A stretch of 64,000 nt of DNA. It comes from Argonema galeatum A003/A1. GTDB taxonomy: Bacteria > Cyanobacteriota > Cyanobacteriia > Cyanobacteriales > Aerosakkonemataceae. Where the stretch lies: positions 591,917-655,916 of the forward strand of contig NZ_JAIQZM010000001.1 in the NCBI RefSeq assembly GCF_023333595.1. Reading direction: 5' to 3'. Both the position numbers and the translations under genes were made by a program. The notes beneath the pieces are model-generated. The model ran no database searches. It was given only the letters and a program-made list of their open reading frames with translations, and was not told where the DNA came from. Positions 1 through 8,445 of this stretch are shown here, in pieces (the first letter of the stretch is position 1; every line of letters begins with the position of its first letter).

Positions 1-2
1 GC

Positions 3-227
3 TCACTTGGCAAGTTCCCGCAAAGCATTTTTATATTTTTCACTGCCTTGTTTGTAAATTTCCATTGCTTTTTCAAAGTCAGGATCGCGGGTAGTAATTT
101 GAATTCCCTCGGCGGTTTCGGTGATAAAAATGCTATCTCCTTCACCGACTTTCAGTTTTTCTAATAGTTCGGTTGGCAAAGTTATGCCTAAAGAGTCTCC
201 GATTTTTTGAATTGCGAGCGCATACAT
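3..227 (-). CDS. AbrB/MazE-type antitoxin
   Basis: A 74-residue protein with the swapped-hairpin AbrB/MazE DNA-binding fold in its first 50 residues (IQKIGDSLGITLP, then LLEKLKVGEGDSIFI), followed by a charged helical tail of the kind that wraps a toxin. In this family the N-terminal half binds the operator and the tail neutralises a co-encoded toxin. The stop codon lies two bases inside the window edge, so a toxin gene downstream on the same strand would be just outside the window. Which toxin it pairs with cannot be seen. Antitoxin identity is well supported by the fold pattern; the partnership is inferred. Confidence 0.8.
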   Translation of the reverse strand: MYALAIQKIGDSLGITLPTELLEKLKVGEGDSIFITETAEGIQITTRDPDFEKAMEIYKQGSEKYKNALRELAK

Positions 228-260
228 AAAGTTACCTCAAAACGATTACTTCTGTTCTTC

Positions 261-293
261 AGAAACCCGGTTTCTCGGAGAAACCGGGTTTCT
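261..293. repeat. AGAAACCCGGTTTCT palindrome, copy 1
   Basis: Two perfectly complementary 15-base arms (261-275 and 279-293) are separated by three bases and can form a strong hairpin. A near-identical copy lies at 23122-23154, so this is a dispersed repeat rather than a one-off. It sits upstream of the AbrB-type gene and downstream of gatC. Confidence 0.85.
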
Positions 294-367
294 TTCTTGT
301 GCTTCTATCATTGCCCAACTTTTAAAATTTGTTCTGCTGTCATTATTTGATTATAATAATATTAAGA

Positions 368-393
368 GTAGGGTGCGTTGCAACGCACCCTAC
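368..393. terminator. 26-bp palindrome just after gatC
   Basis: A perfect 26-base palindrome (GTAGGGTGCGTTG and its complement) starts nine bases beyond the gatC stop on the minus strand. It could fold into a cruciform or end gatC transcription, but no T-run follows it, so a role as intrinsic terminator is uncertain. Sequences of this GGGTGCGTTG type are common as dispersed repeats in filamentous cyanobacteria. Confidence 0.45.
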
Positions 394-401
394 GGAAAAT
401 G

Positions 402-695
402 TCACTCGTCAGTACTTAGGATTTGGGGCACTTTGAAAAAATCGTCATCTCGATCGGGCGCACAGCTGAGAATAGCTTCCCTGTCAGGATAGGGGCGCAG
501 CTCGTCTTGTCGAGTAATGTTGCTAACATGGATCGCTCTTGTTGTAGGCTGCACGTTACTAACATCTAGCTCGCTGAGCTGTTCAAAATACTCCAGAATG
601 CTGCCCATTTGGGTGGTAAATTGTTCCTCTTCGGCTGGCGTCAGTTCGAGGCGGGCAAGATTAGCGACTTTGTGGACTTGTTCGCGGTCAATCAT
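402..695 (-). CDS. gatC: Asp/Glu-tRNA amidotransferase subunit C
   Basis: A 97-residue GatC. This small subunit of the GatCAB amidotransferase stabilises GatA-GatB, which converts Glu-tRNA(Gln) or Asp-tRNA(Asn) to the amide form; cyanobacteria need it because they lack a glutaminyl-tRNA synthetase. The family pattern is clear: N-terminal [13 protein letters not shown], the central [19 protein letters not shown] segment, and the terminal [11 protein letters not shown] tail. Length is typical. The gene stands alone on the minus strand, with gatA and gatB not in the window, which is common in cyanobacteria. Confidence 0.95.
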   Translation of the reverse strand: MIDREQVHKVANLARLELTPAEEEQFTTQMGSILEYFEQLSELDVSNVQPTTRAIHVSNITRQDELRPYPDREAILSCAPDRDDDFFKVPQILSTDE

Positions 696-708
696 GGCAT
701 TGATATAG

Positions 709-862
709 CTAGGGGCTAGGGGCTAGGGGCTAGGGTTTGGTGGAATTAAGAACGTCCTAACTGCCGAGAAGGTTGCTATAATTAATAATTGGTGATTGGT
801 CATTAATCATCAGTCATTTGTAAGGAATTAATGACTAATGACTAATCACTAATGACTAAATA
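709..862. repeat. Short tandem repeats between gatC and ycf3
   Basis: The GGGGCTA unit is repeated about three times at 709-734. At about 785-860 a run built from ATGACTA/ATTAATGACTAAT-type heptamers follows. No gene is visible here. The same heptamer family recurs at 13187-13244. Confidence 0.7.
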
Positions 863-863
863 G

Positions 864-1385
864 CTAAAAGAACACATCCATCTGGGATCGGCCCGTCGTC
901 TTCAGCCAGTTTTGGGCTTCGATGTAGTTGTTCGGAGCCTGCTGAATAGCTTGCTTCCAATACTCAGCCGCTTTATCGTAAAAAGCTTCGGCTTCTTCAG
1001 ACTTATCAGCTTCCTTAGCCTTTTCTCCCAGGTAGTGATAAATTACAGCAATATTGTTGAATGCTGAGGGATGGCGGGGGTTGAGTTCGATCGCTTGATA
1101 ATAGTACTCCAAAGCCCGATCGTGTTCGCCGTTGCTGGCATGGATCAGCCCAATATTGTAGAGGACATAGCTGCGATCGTAAGGGTCTTCTTCTAGCTTT
1201 AGTGCTTCATAATAGTTGTCCAGGGCTTCGGCGTATTCTCCATCCGCCTGAGCAGACATACCGTCGCGGTAGTAGACGAAAGCTTCTTTTGCTTTCTTGT
1301 TGGCAGGCAGAATTTTCAGAATTATGTCTGCCATGACGGTAAAACTTTTGTCGATGAAGTTGTCATTGCGTTGCGTTCTTGGCAT
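864..1385 (-). CDS. ycf3: Photosystem I assembly protein Ycf3
   Basis: A 173-residue thylakoid-associated assembly factor that helps bring photosystem I subunits together. The sequence opens with [20 protein letters not shown], as in Ycf3 of cyanobacteria and plastids. It has three TPR repeats (about residues 35-68, 72-105 and 120-153) and the conserved end [11 protein letters not shown] place the start at 1385 because this gives the exact family length and N-terminus, with an AGAGG ribosome site just upstream; a frame extending to 1481 adds 32 residues absent from the family and would overlap comB. The gene follows comB on the same strand with 76 bases between. Confidence 0.96.
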   Translation of the reverse strand: MPRTQRNDNFIDKSFTVMADIILKILPANKKAKEAFVYYRDGMSAQADGEYAEALDNYYEALKLEEDPYDRSYVLYNIGLIHASNGEHDRALEYYYQAIELNPRHPSAFNNIAVIYHYLGEKAKEADKSEEAEAFYDKAAEYWKQAIQQAPNNYIEAQNWLKTTGRSQMDVFF

Positions 1386-1461
1386 ATAGCCTCTGTTTAA
1401 CCTATTTTCTTTTGATTTTTGAATGAGTGACTTGTGACTTTTGAATGAGTGACTTTTCCAG

Positions 1462-2196
1462 TTACCCCTTAACCAAAACACCAGGTTCGCGCTGAATAGG
1501 CAGAACGTCCAACAGATCGGTTTGTACGCAATATTTTAAATCTTCGTGGCAGTTCAAGCGAAGTAGGCGTTTGCCGTGACTGGCATGGTGCATCAGTTCT
1601 AGCAATCGATCTTGCCATTGGAGGTAAAGGGCGATCGCACCTAGAGCCTCATCGTTGCCAGCAATATCGTCTATATTCCCATTCTGTGCTGTCAGGAGGC
1701 TGTGTGCTACAGCACCAGCACAAGCAGTATCCTCCAAGGAAAAACTGCCTTCCCAACCGCTACCGACAATCCAGACTGTTTCTGGTTGCAGAGCTTGGAC
1801 ATACTCTACGACAGCTTTGCGATTCACAAATGCGGCTGCCAGAACCGTCTCGGCATCCTGGACTCGCTGCAAAGCGCGGGTGCCGTTTGTGGTGCTGATG
1901 AACAAACGGCGTCCTTCCACGCGCTCTGGGGTGCAATCAAGGGGAGAATTACCCATATCGCAGCCAGCTACTTTCGCCCCGCCGCGTTCCCCGGCGCGGA
2001 TGCGCTTTTCGGCGGGCCAATTTTCGCTCTCGCCCATTAGTTTTTCTATATCGCTAAAGACTTGAACCGCCTCCGCTCCAGCCGCCAAAGCTGTAGCCAT
2101 TGTGGTTGTAGCTCTGAGAACATCAATTGCGATCGCGCAGTTGGGAACGCGATCGCCAGGAGTAAGTTCAGGAGTGTGGTAAACAAATAATTTCAC
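1462..2196 (-). CDS. comB: 2-phosphosulfolactate phosphatase family (ComB-like)
   Basis: A 244-residue member of the ComB family, seen in [19 protein letters not shown], the RAGERGG motif, GNSPLD and STTNGTRAL. ComB of methanogens hydrolyses 2-phosphosulfolactate in coenzyme M synthesis. Cyanobacteria carry the gene but are not known to make coenzyme M, so the substrate here is open. The start codon is GTG at 2196. It lies upstream of ycf3 on the same strand, close enough for one transcript. Family assignment is firm, function is not. Confidence 0.88.
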   Translation of the reverse strand: MKLFVYHTPELTPGDRVPNCAIAIDVLRATTTMATALAAGAEAVQVFSDIEKLMGESENWPAEKRIRAGERGGAKVAGCDMGNSPLDCTPERVEGRRLFISTTNGTRALQRVQDAETVLAAAFVNRKAVVEYVQALQPETVWIVGSGWEGSFSLEDTACAGAVAHSLLTAQNGNIDDIAGNDEALGAIALYLQWQDRLLELMHHASHGKRLLRLNCHEDLKYCVQTDLLDVLPIQREPGVLVKG

Positions 2197-2320
2197 AAGT
2201 CAGCTGCCAATAGATTAAAACCATCAAGGATCAAATTATTTGTTGTCCTCACCAATTAGTCAACAGCAAAAGTGGGATCTAGCTCAAGCCAACTTTCATT
2301 TCCCTAAAGCACCAAATTAC

Positions 2321-3082
2321 TCATAATCCTTGCGCCAAAGACTGTGTGGGAATTTTGTTTTGGCCAAGTCCCACAGACTCCAGCAGAGCCGTCCATTTAG
2401 CTGTTAGCTCCGCGTCGTTGGGATTGGCGCGACGGAGTTCGGCAAGCGTAGCGAGGGTGTCGTACCAAACGTTGTTTTTATCATAAGCGGCTAGGCGATC
2501 GCGCAGGGAAGCTGCCTGTTCTAAATCTGTCTGCAATTCCGCTGTGGGATTAATGCGCCATATCCATCCATACAGGCTAAGTGCTTTCTCACCATCTGAG
2601 CCAACAAAACTCAGGTCACAAGTCCAGCGATAACTTCGACCAGTTTCTAGGGGTCGCAAATTGGGATACACTGGTAGGCTGATACTGACAATCCCAGCAG
2701 GCCCAGTACTCGTGAAAATAGTTTTGTAAATTTCCTTCTGACTGCTCTCATCTGAGAGAGTAAACGTCATTTTGCGGTCTTTGTCTTCCTCTTTACTCAC
2801 ATAAAAAAAGAAAGTCGGATAAGCAGAGAGAGTGGCCCCCCTACTGTTGGGAGGTACCAAGGCAGTCAAAGCAGGCCCGCGAGTTCCTCCCCCTTCGCGC
2901 CGACCGGGTTTTCCGATACTCGAATCCGGTTCGTAGGCTCCCCAACGGCTGGGTAGCGTTTGGCTGCTGGGCGGTTGTGGCTGTGCCCGAACTCTTGTAG
3001 GCAAGTCAGTCACAATTGTGAAAGCCAACACTAGGGCGATCGAAAAGCCAATCAACTTTAAGAAGGTCTTGCTCGGATTCAT
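2321..3082 (-). CDS. DUF928 secreted protein, copy 1
   Basis: A 253-residue protein with an N-terminal signal peptide or anchor (hydrophobic residues about 8-32 ending at RVRAQ) and the DUF928 body. Shared landmarks with the next gene are GAYEPD, IGKPGRREGGGTRGP, LVPPNSRGATL, YPTFFFYV and a C-terminal WYDTLATLAELRRANP helix. DUF928 is a cyanobacterial family of unknown role, often near CHASE2-type sensors in other genomes (from memory), although none is visible here. It lies 46 bases downstream of its paralogue on the same strand, which indicates tandem duplication. Confidence 0.85.
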   Translation of the reverse strand: MNPSKTFLKLIGFSIALVLAFTIVTDLPTRVRAQPQPPSSQTLPSRWGAYEPDSSIGKPGRREGGGTRGPALTALVPPNSRGATLSAYPTFFFYVSKEEDKDRKMTFTLSDESSQKEIYKTIFTSTGPAGIVSISLPVYPNLRPLETGRSYRWTCDLSFVGSDGEKALSLYGWIWRINPTAELQTDLEQAASLRDRLAAYDKNNVWYDTLATLAELRRANPNDAELTAKWTALLESVGLGQNKIPTQSLAQGL

Positions 3083-3128
3083 AACACAACAGCAACGCCA
3101 ACAATAGATTTGCCCATCAATACTATTT

Positions 3129-3959
3129 TTACTCGTTACGAGAGATGTTTGGATTTTTTCGATCTGATGCAGCTACAGGTTGAAGCAGGGGTTCAGAGGC
3201 AATTGTTTCCAGTCCCACCGACTGCAATAAATTTTTCCAGTCTTTTTCTAAGGTGGGGTCGGATGGCGTAGCGCGACGGAGTTCGGCTAGCGTACTTAGA
3301 GCGTCGAACCAAATGCCAGCGTTCCAATAAGCGACAACCTTGTCACGAGGTAGGGTCACTGCTTCTAACTGCTGCACGATGGTGGGGCTAAGCCTGACGC
3401 GCCGAATCGACCCCTCTACCTGGCTATTGCTAGACCGATCTGAGGGGTCTTCTGGATTGCAAATCAAGGTAAATGACCATTTATAATTCTTGTTTTCCTC
3501 AAGGCGTGGTAGATTGGCAGACGCAGGCAAGCTGACGCTTACAATTCCAGGACTGCGAGCAATTGTAAAATTGGTTTTGTAAATCACTCTGTCATTTTCA
3601 GTCTTGAGAGCAAACTCCAGCTGCGGCTTCTCTTCTTCCTGCATGGAAGGCACATAGACAAAGAAGGTCGGATACTCTGCAAGGGTGGTGCCAAAGCTAT
3701 TGGCTGGAACTAATGAGGTAAGGTGATAATTTGGAGAATTTTTGACGCAAGGGCCGCGCGTTCCCCCGCCTTCACGCCGTCCGGGTTTTCCAATGTTGGG
3801 ATCGGGTTCGTAGGCTCCCCAACTATTCGGTAGCCCTTGGCTGGTAGGCGGCTGTGACAGCGCCCGAAGGGTTGCAGGCAAGTGAATACTTATTCCGAAA
3901 GCCAACGGGAGGGCCAAAAGAAAAGTGGTGAACTTTAAGAACGACTTTATGGCAGTCAT
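3129..3959 (-). CDS. DUF928 secreted protein, copy 2
   Basis: A 276-residue paralogue of the preceding DUF928 protein, with a signal peptide (about residues 1-33) and the same blocks in the same order: GAYEPD, IGKPGRREGGGTRGP, LVPANSFGTTL, YPTFFVYVP and WFDALSTLAELRRATP. It differs by an extra CVKNSPNYH stretch after GTRGP and a longer, Asn/Ser-rich tail. The GRREGGGTRGP loop is the most conserved part in both copies and is probably functionally important. No enzyme motif is visible, so the role is unknown. Confidence 0.85.
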   Translation of the reverse strand: MTAIKSFLKFTTFLLALPLAFGISIHLPATLRALSQPPTSQGLPNSWGAYEPDPNIGKPGRREGGGTRGPCVKNSPNYHLTSLVPANSFGTTLAEYPTFFVYVPSMQEEEKPQLEFALKTENDRVIYKTNFTIARSPGIVSVSLPASANLPRLEENKNYKWSFTLICNPEDPSDRSSNSQVEGSIRRVRLSPTIVQQLEAVTLPRDKVVAYWNAGIWFDALSTLAELRRATPSDPTLEKDWKNLLQSVGLETIASEPLLQPVAASDRKNPNISRNE

Positions 3960-4317
3960 AAAACAACAGCAACGCTGAGCAGAGGTTTATTGGTAAATGA
4001 CGACTTAATCCCAGCGTGGGTTTCTATTGAGATTGCGATCGGGACTAAACCGGCGTAATTAAGGGAGAGGGAATGGCTCAAGCTAGCCACAGCACTAAGC
4101 AACCTGTGATGATATTTATAAGGGGCGTTGTCCGATGTCATGGCATTTCCTCCCTTTTGGGGAAATACATAAGCATATAAAATGGCTTAATTTTAGGTGA
4201 TGTTACGGCTGTTGCAGTTGCAAAGCCACAAACCTGTTTAGGTTGATTAGATAACCGCTAGCTAGCTTATGAGCGCTCTTTTTTTGGCACTACTATGTAT
4301 TTTCACCTGATTTGGCT

Positions 4318-5991
4318 ATGATTTCAAAAATGCTTGCTCCTCAACCAAGACCGAATTTGCAGACAACGGTGCTACGACCCATAGGGGCTTATGCACTGCA
4401 AGGCATTGCTTTTGCGGGATCGAGGCTGATTGCCTTAGACTCGGCCAGGGGGTATCTGCTGGAGATCGACCATTACAGCGATAATACCTCTATCTTAAAC
4501 CCCGATCGCGTAGCGCAATTTGAGGGTGCCATAGGTTTAGCCCTCTGGGAAGACACGCTTTGGTTTACAAAAGACGAAAACGTTTACTTTTGCAGTTGGA
4601 CGGATCTGACGCCGCAACATTTTGTGACGTTGCCTTACCCTGCTGATGGGGTGACGGTTTGGGAATCCACGGTTTACGTCTCTTGTCAGAAAGCAGGCTA
4701 TGTACTCATTTATAACCGCACGACTGGTAACCTAATTACTCAATTCTATACGCCTGGGATTGGGGTTGAGCATCTGACGGTGCGAGGGGAGGAAATCTGG
4801 GTTTCGGACAATATGGAACAAACGGTATATTGTCTGGAGCGGGCTACTGGTGAAATTCAATTTAGCATCCTGACGCCTTTTGAAAATCCCACTGGGTTGG
4901 CTTTCTACACAGACCCCCAAACTGGTGAGGAGATCCTGTATGTCGCCTATGCCGGAGAGGAGCCATATATTAGGGATGACCCAAATGCCGAGCCAGCACA
5001 CCAGTTGGAATATCGCGATCGCACTTTCATTCACCCCCTCCATTTCAACTACAACAAGGAAGGACGCTATGCCCTATCCAATGGCTTTCTGATCGAAATG
5101 TCCTACGTCGAGGAACTTTTACCTTTGGAGGCGGTGTACCTAGAAAAGATCGAATGGCGCATTGCTCTACCATCTGAAACCGATCGACAAAAAGTTCGTC
5201 AAATCACAGCCGTCGGTCGTCCTTTCACAGAAGAGATTGTAGACGGACAGCGGGTGGCGGTGTTTAAGTTTGACAAGCTCAAACCCGACGAACGGCATTT
5301 GTTTGGCTGGAGGGCACTTTTAGAAGTTTACAGTATAAAGTATCGTCTGAGTGCGCGAGACATCGAAAACATTCCCGACCTTTCGCCAGAATGGAAGCAG
5401 CGCTATCTGGTGGACGATGACGAGTTGGCAATGGATACCGATATTATCCGCAGTGCTGCCTCTGAAGCGATCGGCACTGAAACAAATCTGTTGCGGAAAG
5501 CTTATAAAATTCGCAACTATGTCTATGACAAACTCTCCTACGCCATCAAACCTCATATTGACTCGCCAGATGTAGCCCTACAGCGAGGTACAGGTTCCTG
5601 CGGCGAATATGTGGGTTTATTACTTGCCCTCTTCCGCTTAAATGGGATTGCCTGCCGCACTATTGGGCGCTACAAGTGTCCTCAGCAGGCCGATCTGCCC
5701 GGAGTACCCCTGTACCCAGATTATAATCATGTCTGGTTGGAGTTCTATGTGCCGGGATTCGGCTGGTTGCCGATGGAATCCAATCCCGATGATGTGATCG
5801 ATCGCGGGCCTTACCCATCGCGGTTCTTCATGGGATTAGCTTGGTATCACATTGAAATCGGTAAAGGGATTACGTTTGAAAAGCTTAACACCGATGCTTC
5901 TCCAATGAATAAGGATGATGTTTCCATTGGCGATTTAGCTATTAATCACATCCGCTTTACTATATTGCAGGAACTGGGGGCTGGGGAATAG
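4318..5991 (+). CDS. Beta-propeller plus transglutaminase-like protein
   Basis: A two-part protein of about 557 residues. Residues 20-250 contain short repeats like a YncE/SMP-30 beta-propeller (IWVSDNMEQTVYCLE, GLAFYTDPQTGEEILYVAY). Residues about 390-520 are a transglutaminase-like (papain-type) domain: the catalytic Cys in GTGSCGEYVGLL, the His in YNHVWLEFY and the Asp in MESNPDD. The domain probably acts as a peptidase or amidase. No signal peptide is visible, so it is likely cytoplasmic. ATG at 4318 is preferred; a TTG two codons earlier is possible. No Shine-Dalgarno site is clear. Function is inferred from the fold only. Confidence 0.78.
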   Translation: MISKMLAPQPRPNLQTTVLRPIGAYALQGIAFAGSRLIALDSARGYLLEIDHYSDNTSILNPDRVAQFEGAIGLALWEDTLWFTKDENVYFCSWTDLTPQHFVTLPYPADGVTVWESTVYVSCQKAGYVLIYNRTTGNLITQFYTPGIGVEHLTVRGEEIWVSDNMEQTVYCLERATGEIQFSILTPFENPTGLAFYTDPQTGEEILYVAYAGEEPYIRDDPNAEPAHQLEYRDRTFIHPLHFNYNKEGRYALSNGFLIEMSYVEELLPLEAVYLEKIEWRIALPSETDRQKVRQITAVGRPFTEEIVDGQRVAVFKFDKLKPDERHLFGWRALLEVYSIKYRLSARDIENIPDLSPEWKQRYLVDDDELAMDTDIIRSAASEAIGTETNLLRKAYKIRNYVYDKLSYAIKPHIDSPDVALQRGTGSCGEYVGLLLALFRLNGIACRTIGRYKCPQQADLPGVPLYPDYNHVWLEFYVPGFGWLPMESNPDDVIDRGPYPSRFFMGLAWYHIEIGKGITFEKLNTDASPMNKDDVSIGDLAINHIRFTILQELGAGE

Positions 5992-5997
5992 GGGAAT

Positions 5998-6056
5998 TTT
6001 AGATTTTAGATTTTAGATTTTAGATTTAATTTCAAATCTGAAATCTAAAATCTTTC
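5998..6056. repeat. AT-rich GATTTTA repeat with inverted arm
   Basis: Four GATTTTA-type units are followed by a segment complementary to them, GAAATCTAAAATC. Together they can fold into an AT-rich hairpin just after the transglutaminase-like gene. It might end transcription, but it looks mainly like simple-sequence expansion. Confidence 0.5.
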
Positions 6057-6094
6057 CTTTTTCCCAGAAACCTCATTAGGTAATTTTAGATTTT

Positions 6095-6210
6095 ATATCC
6101 TGTCCGGTTGCATCGTTCGTGTAAGACTAATACGGAAAATTGTTTGTTGTCATCAAGGGTTAAATTTTTACCGCAGATGAAGACTCTGGAACGCAGATTA
6201 ACGCAGATAA
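6095..6210. mobile_element. MITE family 1, copy A (truncated)
   Basis: The left terminal repeat (6095-6115, close to ATATCCTGTCCGGTTGCATCG) and the internal stretch TTTACCGCAGATGAAGA with ACGCAGATAA match the copies at 13021-13186, 18208-18339 and 50767-50926. No right terminal repeat is recognisable before hisA begins at 6272, so this copy is probably decayed. No coding capacity. Confidence 0.65.
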
Positions 6211-6271
6211 GAGAGCGATAGAGTATAAACTGGGTTATTTTTGGGATTGTGTTTACAGGGGACGAGGGCAA

Positions 6272-7045
6272 ATGGAAGTTATCCCAGCGATCGATTTACT
6301 AGAAGGGCGATGCGTGCGACTGTATCAGGGGGACTACTCGCGATCGCAAATCTTTGACGAAAACCCAAGTTTAGTGGCAAAACAGTGGGTAGACCAAGGG
6401 GCAATGCGGCTGCACGTAGTAGACTTGGACGGTGCTAAAACAGGCGAACCAATTAATTTACCGGCTATTGAGGCAATTGTGGGGGCTGTACCCGTACCGA
6501 TACAAGTCGGAGGAGGTTTGCGCGATCGGGCCAGAGTTGCCCAGATGTTGGATATGGGCGTCCAGCGGGTAATCCTGGGAACTGTGGCGGTGGAAAATCC
6601 CCAGTTGGTGGCCGAACTGTGCCAGGAATTTCCGGGACAGATTGTGGTGGGAATTGACGCCCGCAACGGAAAGGTAGCAACTCGCGGCTGGTTGGAAACG
6701 TCTGAAGTTGCGGCGGGGGATTTAGCTCAGCAAATGGCTCTTTTAGGCGCTGCGGCGATTATCTACACTGATATTCATCGCGACGGTACACTGGAAGGGC
6801 CAAATATAGAGGCTTTGAGGGAATTAGCAACGAGGATTTCCATTCCTACGATCGCTTCTGGCGGTGTCAGTTCTCTCACCGATCTTTTGAGTTTGCTAGC
6901 CCTCGAACCCTTGGGAGTCAGCGGTGCGATCGTCGGTCGAGCCCTCTATACTGGTGATGTCTCTCTATCTGAAGCAATCCAAGCCGTTGGTTCCCGACGT
7001 TTGCAGGATATCCCGCCGGATTTTGGCGACTCCGCATTTGCCTAA
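6272..7045 (+). CDS. hisA: Phosphoribosylformimino-AICAR ribotide isomerase
   Basis: A 257-residue HisA, the TIM-barrel enzyme of the fourth step of histidine synthesis, an Amadori rearrangement of ProFAR. The first catalytic Asp is in [15 protein letters not shown] (residue 8), the half-barrel phosphate-binding sites are in VGGGLR and SGGVSS, and the second-half acid is in [10 protein letters not shown]. Length is normal. The ATG at 6272 is preceded by GAGGG. It is alone, as histidine genes usually are in cyanobacteria. A decayed miniature element lies just upstream and may border its promoter. Confidence 0.96.
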   Translation: MEVIPAIDLLEGRCVRLYQGDYSRSQIFDENPSLVAKQWVDQGAMRLHVVDLDGAKTGEPINLPAIEAIVGAVPVPIQVGGGLRDRARVAQMLDMGVQRVILGTVAVENPQLVAELCQEFPGQIVVGIDARNGKVATRGWLETSEVAAGDLAQQMALLGAAAIIYTDIHRDGTLEGPNIEALRELATRISIPTIASGGVSSLTDLLSLLALEPLGVSGAIVGRALYTGDVSLSEAIQAVGSRRLQDIPPDFGDSAFA

Positions 7046-7161
7046 TTGGGGCATGGGGCATGAAAAGAATCCTTCTTTTGACTTTTGAATGAGTGACTTT
7101 TCAAGTCCCATGCCCATTTGCAAATTGAGTGAAACCTGTGCTATAGTTATAAAGCTAGAAA

Positions 7162-7235
7162 GGACCCATAGCTCAGTTGGTTAGAGCGCCACGTTGACAT
7201 CGTGGAGGCCACTGGTTCGAGTCCAGTTGGGTCCA
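7162..7235 (+). tRNA. tRNA-Val (GAC anticodon)
   Basis: A 74-base cloverleaf. The acceptor stem pairs GGACCCA with TGGGTCC, with discriminator A. The D arm is GCTC-AGTTGGTTA-GAGC, the anticodon stem CCACG/CGTGG encloses the loop TTGACAT giving anticodon GAC, and the T arm contains GGTTCGAGTCC. It reads the valine codon GUC (and GUU by wobble). No CCA is encoded. Confidence 0.97.
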
Positions 7236-7360
7236 TCTAAAATTCTGCGATAGTAACCCTATCCTTTGGGAAAGTCGGAAGGTAGGACTATTTTTCTAAT
7301 TTGGTTGAACATATGAGAATCGTGACTGATTTGAACTGCGCTCCATCTTAGTCTATGATG

Positions 7361-7424
7361 GCGATCGCATTTCTTTATCCTTCCAAGTGCGATCGCATTC
7401 TTTAATCCTCCGAAGTGCGATCGC
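7361..7424. repeat. HIP1 octamers at exact 28-base period
   Basis: GCGATCGC occurs at 7361, 7389 and 7417, each followed by similar sequence (ATTCTTTAATCCTCC-like), which makes 2.3 copies of a 28-base tandem repeat. The rest of the gap between tRNA-Val and the PIN gene (7236-7478) shows no gene. Confidence 0.75.
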
Positions 7425-7478
7425 GTTCTTACCTTCTCCTTACGACCGTTACCACTATCTTGTGAAGGCTAGACGTTT

Positions 7479-8084
7479 TTAGCGAATTAAAAGCTTACTT
7501 TGGTTTCTTGCTGCTATAACTACATTCTGATTACCAGTAAAAACTCTAATACCAGGAACGGTTACATAATCACCATCATCAGTAATTACTTGAACGGTTC
7601 CGGCTTTATCCATTGCTTCTAAAATTAGCAAATCGTAGCCATCAAGCGGTTGAGTTGAAAATCTAGTTAAGGCAGTGTTAGTAGTAACTTCATTGATTGT
7701 TATATCAGTCGAGACAGCAATAGATGTAACTTGGCTCCAAGCGGCTTGAATTTCAGCAACAACATTAGCTCTTTCTGCTGGATAATTATGACGGTATTCC
7801 TTTGGTATTAAGGCAGAAGAAAAAATTTTCTTTTCATTTTGCTCTATATTGTGGGCTAACTCCGATAAAGAAAGACCGCAGTATAAAAGCAACGATTGAG
7901 CCGAAAGAGCGTTTGCTATATAAGTGGGATAGTCTGTAATTTGATAGGAGTTTGCTGATGTACTGGCTTTGGTGTAAGTCAGCCAGTACCAAACATTAGT
8001 GTCTACTAGAAAAATATCATCTTTTTTCGGGTGGTCAGACCGAATATCAACGACTTCAGCTTGAACTATATAGTTAACTGCCAT
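7479..8084 (-). CDS. PIN-domain protein
   Basis: A 201-residue protein with a PIN-type nuclease core: the first acidic site is in DIFLVDTNVWYWL (about residues 23-35) and later acidic residues are in LDGYDLLILEAM and VITDDGDYVTVPGIRVFT. PIN domains are metal-dependent RNases, common as toxins but also in other regulatory roles. It is the last gene of a same-strand operon; its ATG shares one base with the upstream STAS-like gene stop (TAATG), a sign of translational coupling. It is longer than a VapC toxin (about 130 residues), and its partner is not a classic VapB. Confidence 0.72.
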   Translation of the reverse strand: MAVNYIVQAEVVDIRSDHPKKDDIFLVDTNVWYWLTYTKASTSANSYQITDYPTYIANALSAQSLLLYCGLSLSELAHNIEQNEKKIFSSALIPKEYRHNYPAERANVVAEIQAAWSQVTSIAVSTDITINEVTTNTALTRFSTQPLDGYDLLILEAMDKAGTVQVITDDGDYVTVPGIRVFTGNQNVVIAARNQSKLLIR

Positions 8085-8431
8085 TAGAGACTATTTGCTT
8101 GTTCACTAACAACTTCGTCTACTGCTTTGCGAGTATTTTCATTTGAGTAATACTGCTTTGAGTTTTCAATAACTCGCTTAAGTACCTGTCTACCTACTGA
8201 ATTGAGGTTGGAAAATTTCAGCAAACGGTTTAAGGTATCTGGTGGAATGTCTCTGAGTAGCTGCCCAATGGCAAAATTGAAGAAGGGGGACGCAAAAATT
8301 TCTACACCAGCAAAGTCAAGCTCTACAGGACGATTAGCCAAAAGTTCGGGGTAAGTCAGATTGTACACCTTTTGACCTTCATCGGGGGTCATGCAAGTTT
8401 TGCCTATTAGGTCGTGGATGTCGTGTCTCAT
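8084..8431 (-). CDS. STAS-like (DUF4325-type) domain protein
   Basis: A 115-residue protein resembling the STAS-like DUF4325 family: VELDFAGVEIFASPFFNFAIGQL follows the beta-strand/helix pattern of anti-anti-sigma type domains, and the second half (LLKFSNLNSVGRQVLKRVIEN) matches the usual helical end. Such proteins commonly pair with GHKL ATPases. It lies 14 bases downstream of the GHKL gene at 8446-9324 and overlaps the PIN gene by one base. A direct switch between the ATPase and this protein is inference from position. Confidence 0.65.
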   Translation of the reverse strand: MRHDIHDLIGKTCMTPDEGQKVYNLTYPELLANRPVELDFAGVEIFASPFFNFAIGQLLRDIPPDTLNRLLKFSNLNSVGRQVLKRVIENSKQYYSNENTRKAVDEVVSEQANSL

Positions 8432-8445
8432 ATTTTGGGTTCCCC

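Noticed and set aside
1462-2196. Coenzyme M synthesis as the role of the ComB-like gene
   Set aside because: No other coenzyme M gene is present, and cyanobacteria are not known to make this cofactor; I kept only the family name.
3956-4141. 61-codon minus-strand frame upstream of the DUF928 genes
   Set aside because: Composition is not protein-like, no ribosome site or family resemblance, and it overlaps the DUF928 start by four bases. Probably chance.
7361-7424. CRISPR array at the 28-base HIP1 repeats
   Set aside because: Spacers are themselves repeats of each other and only eight bases are exact; no cas genes are present.
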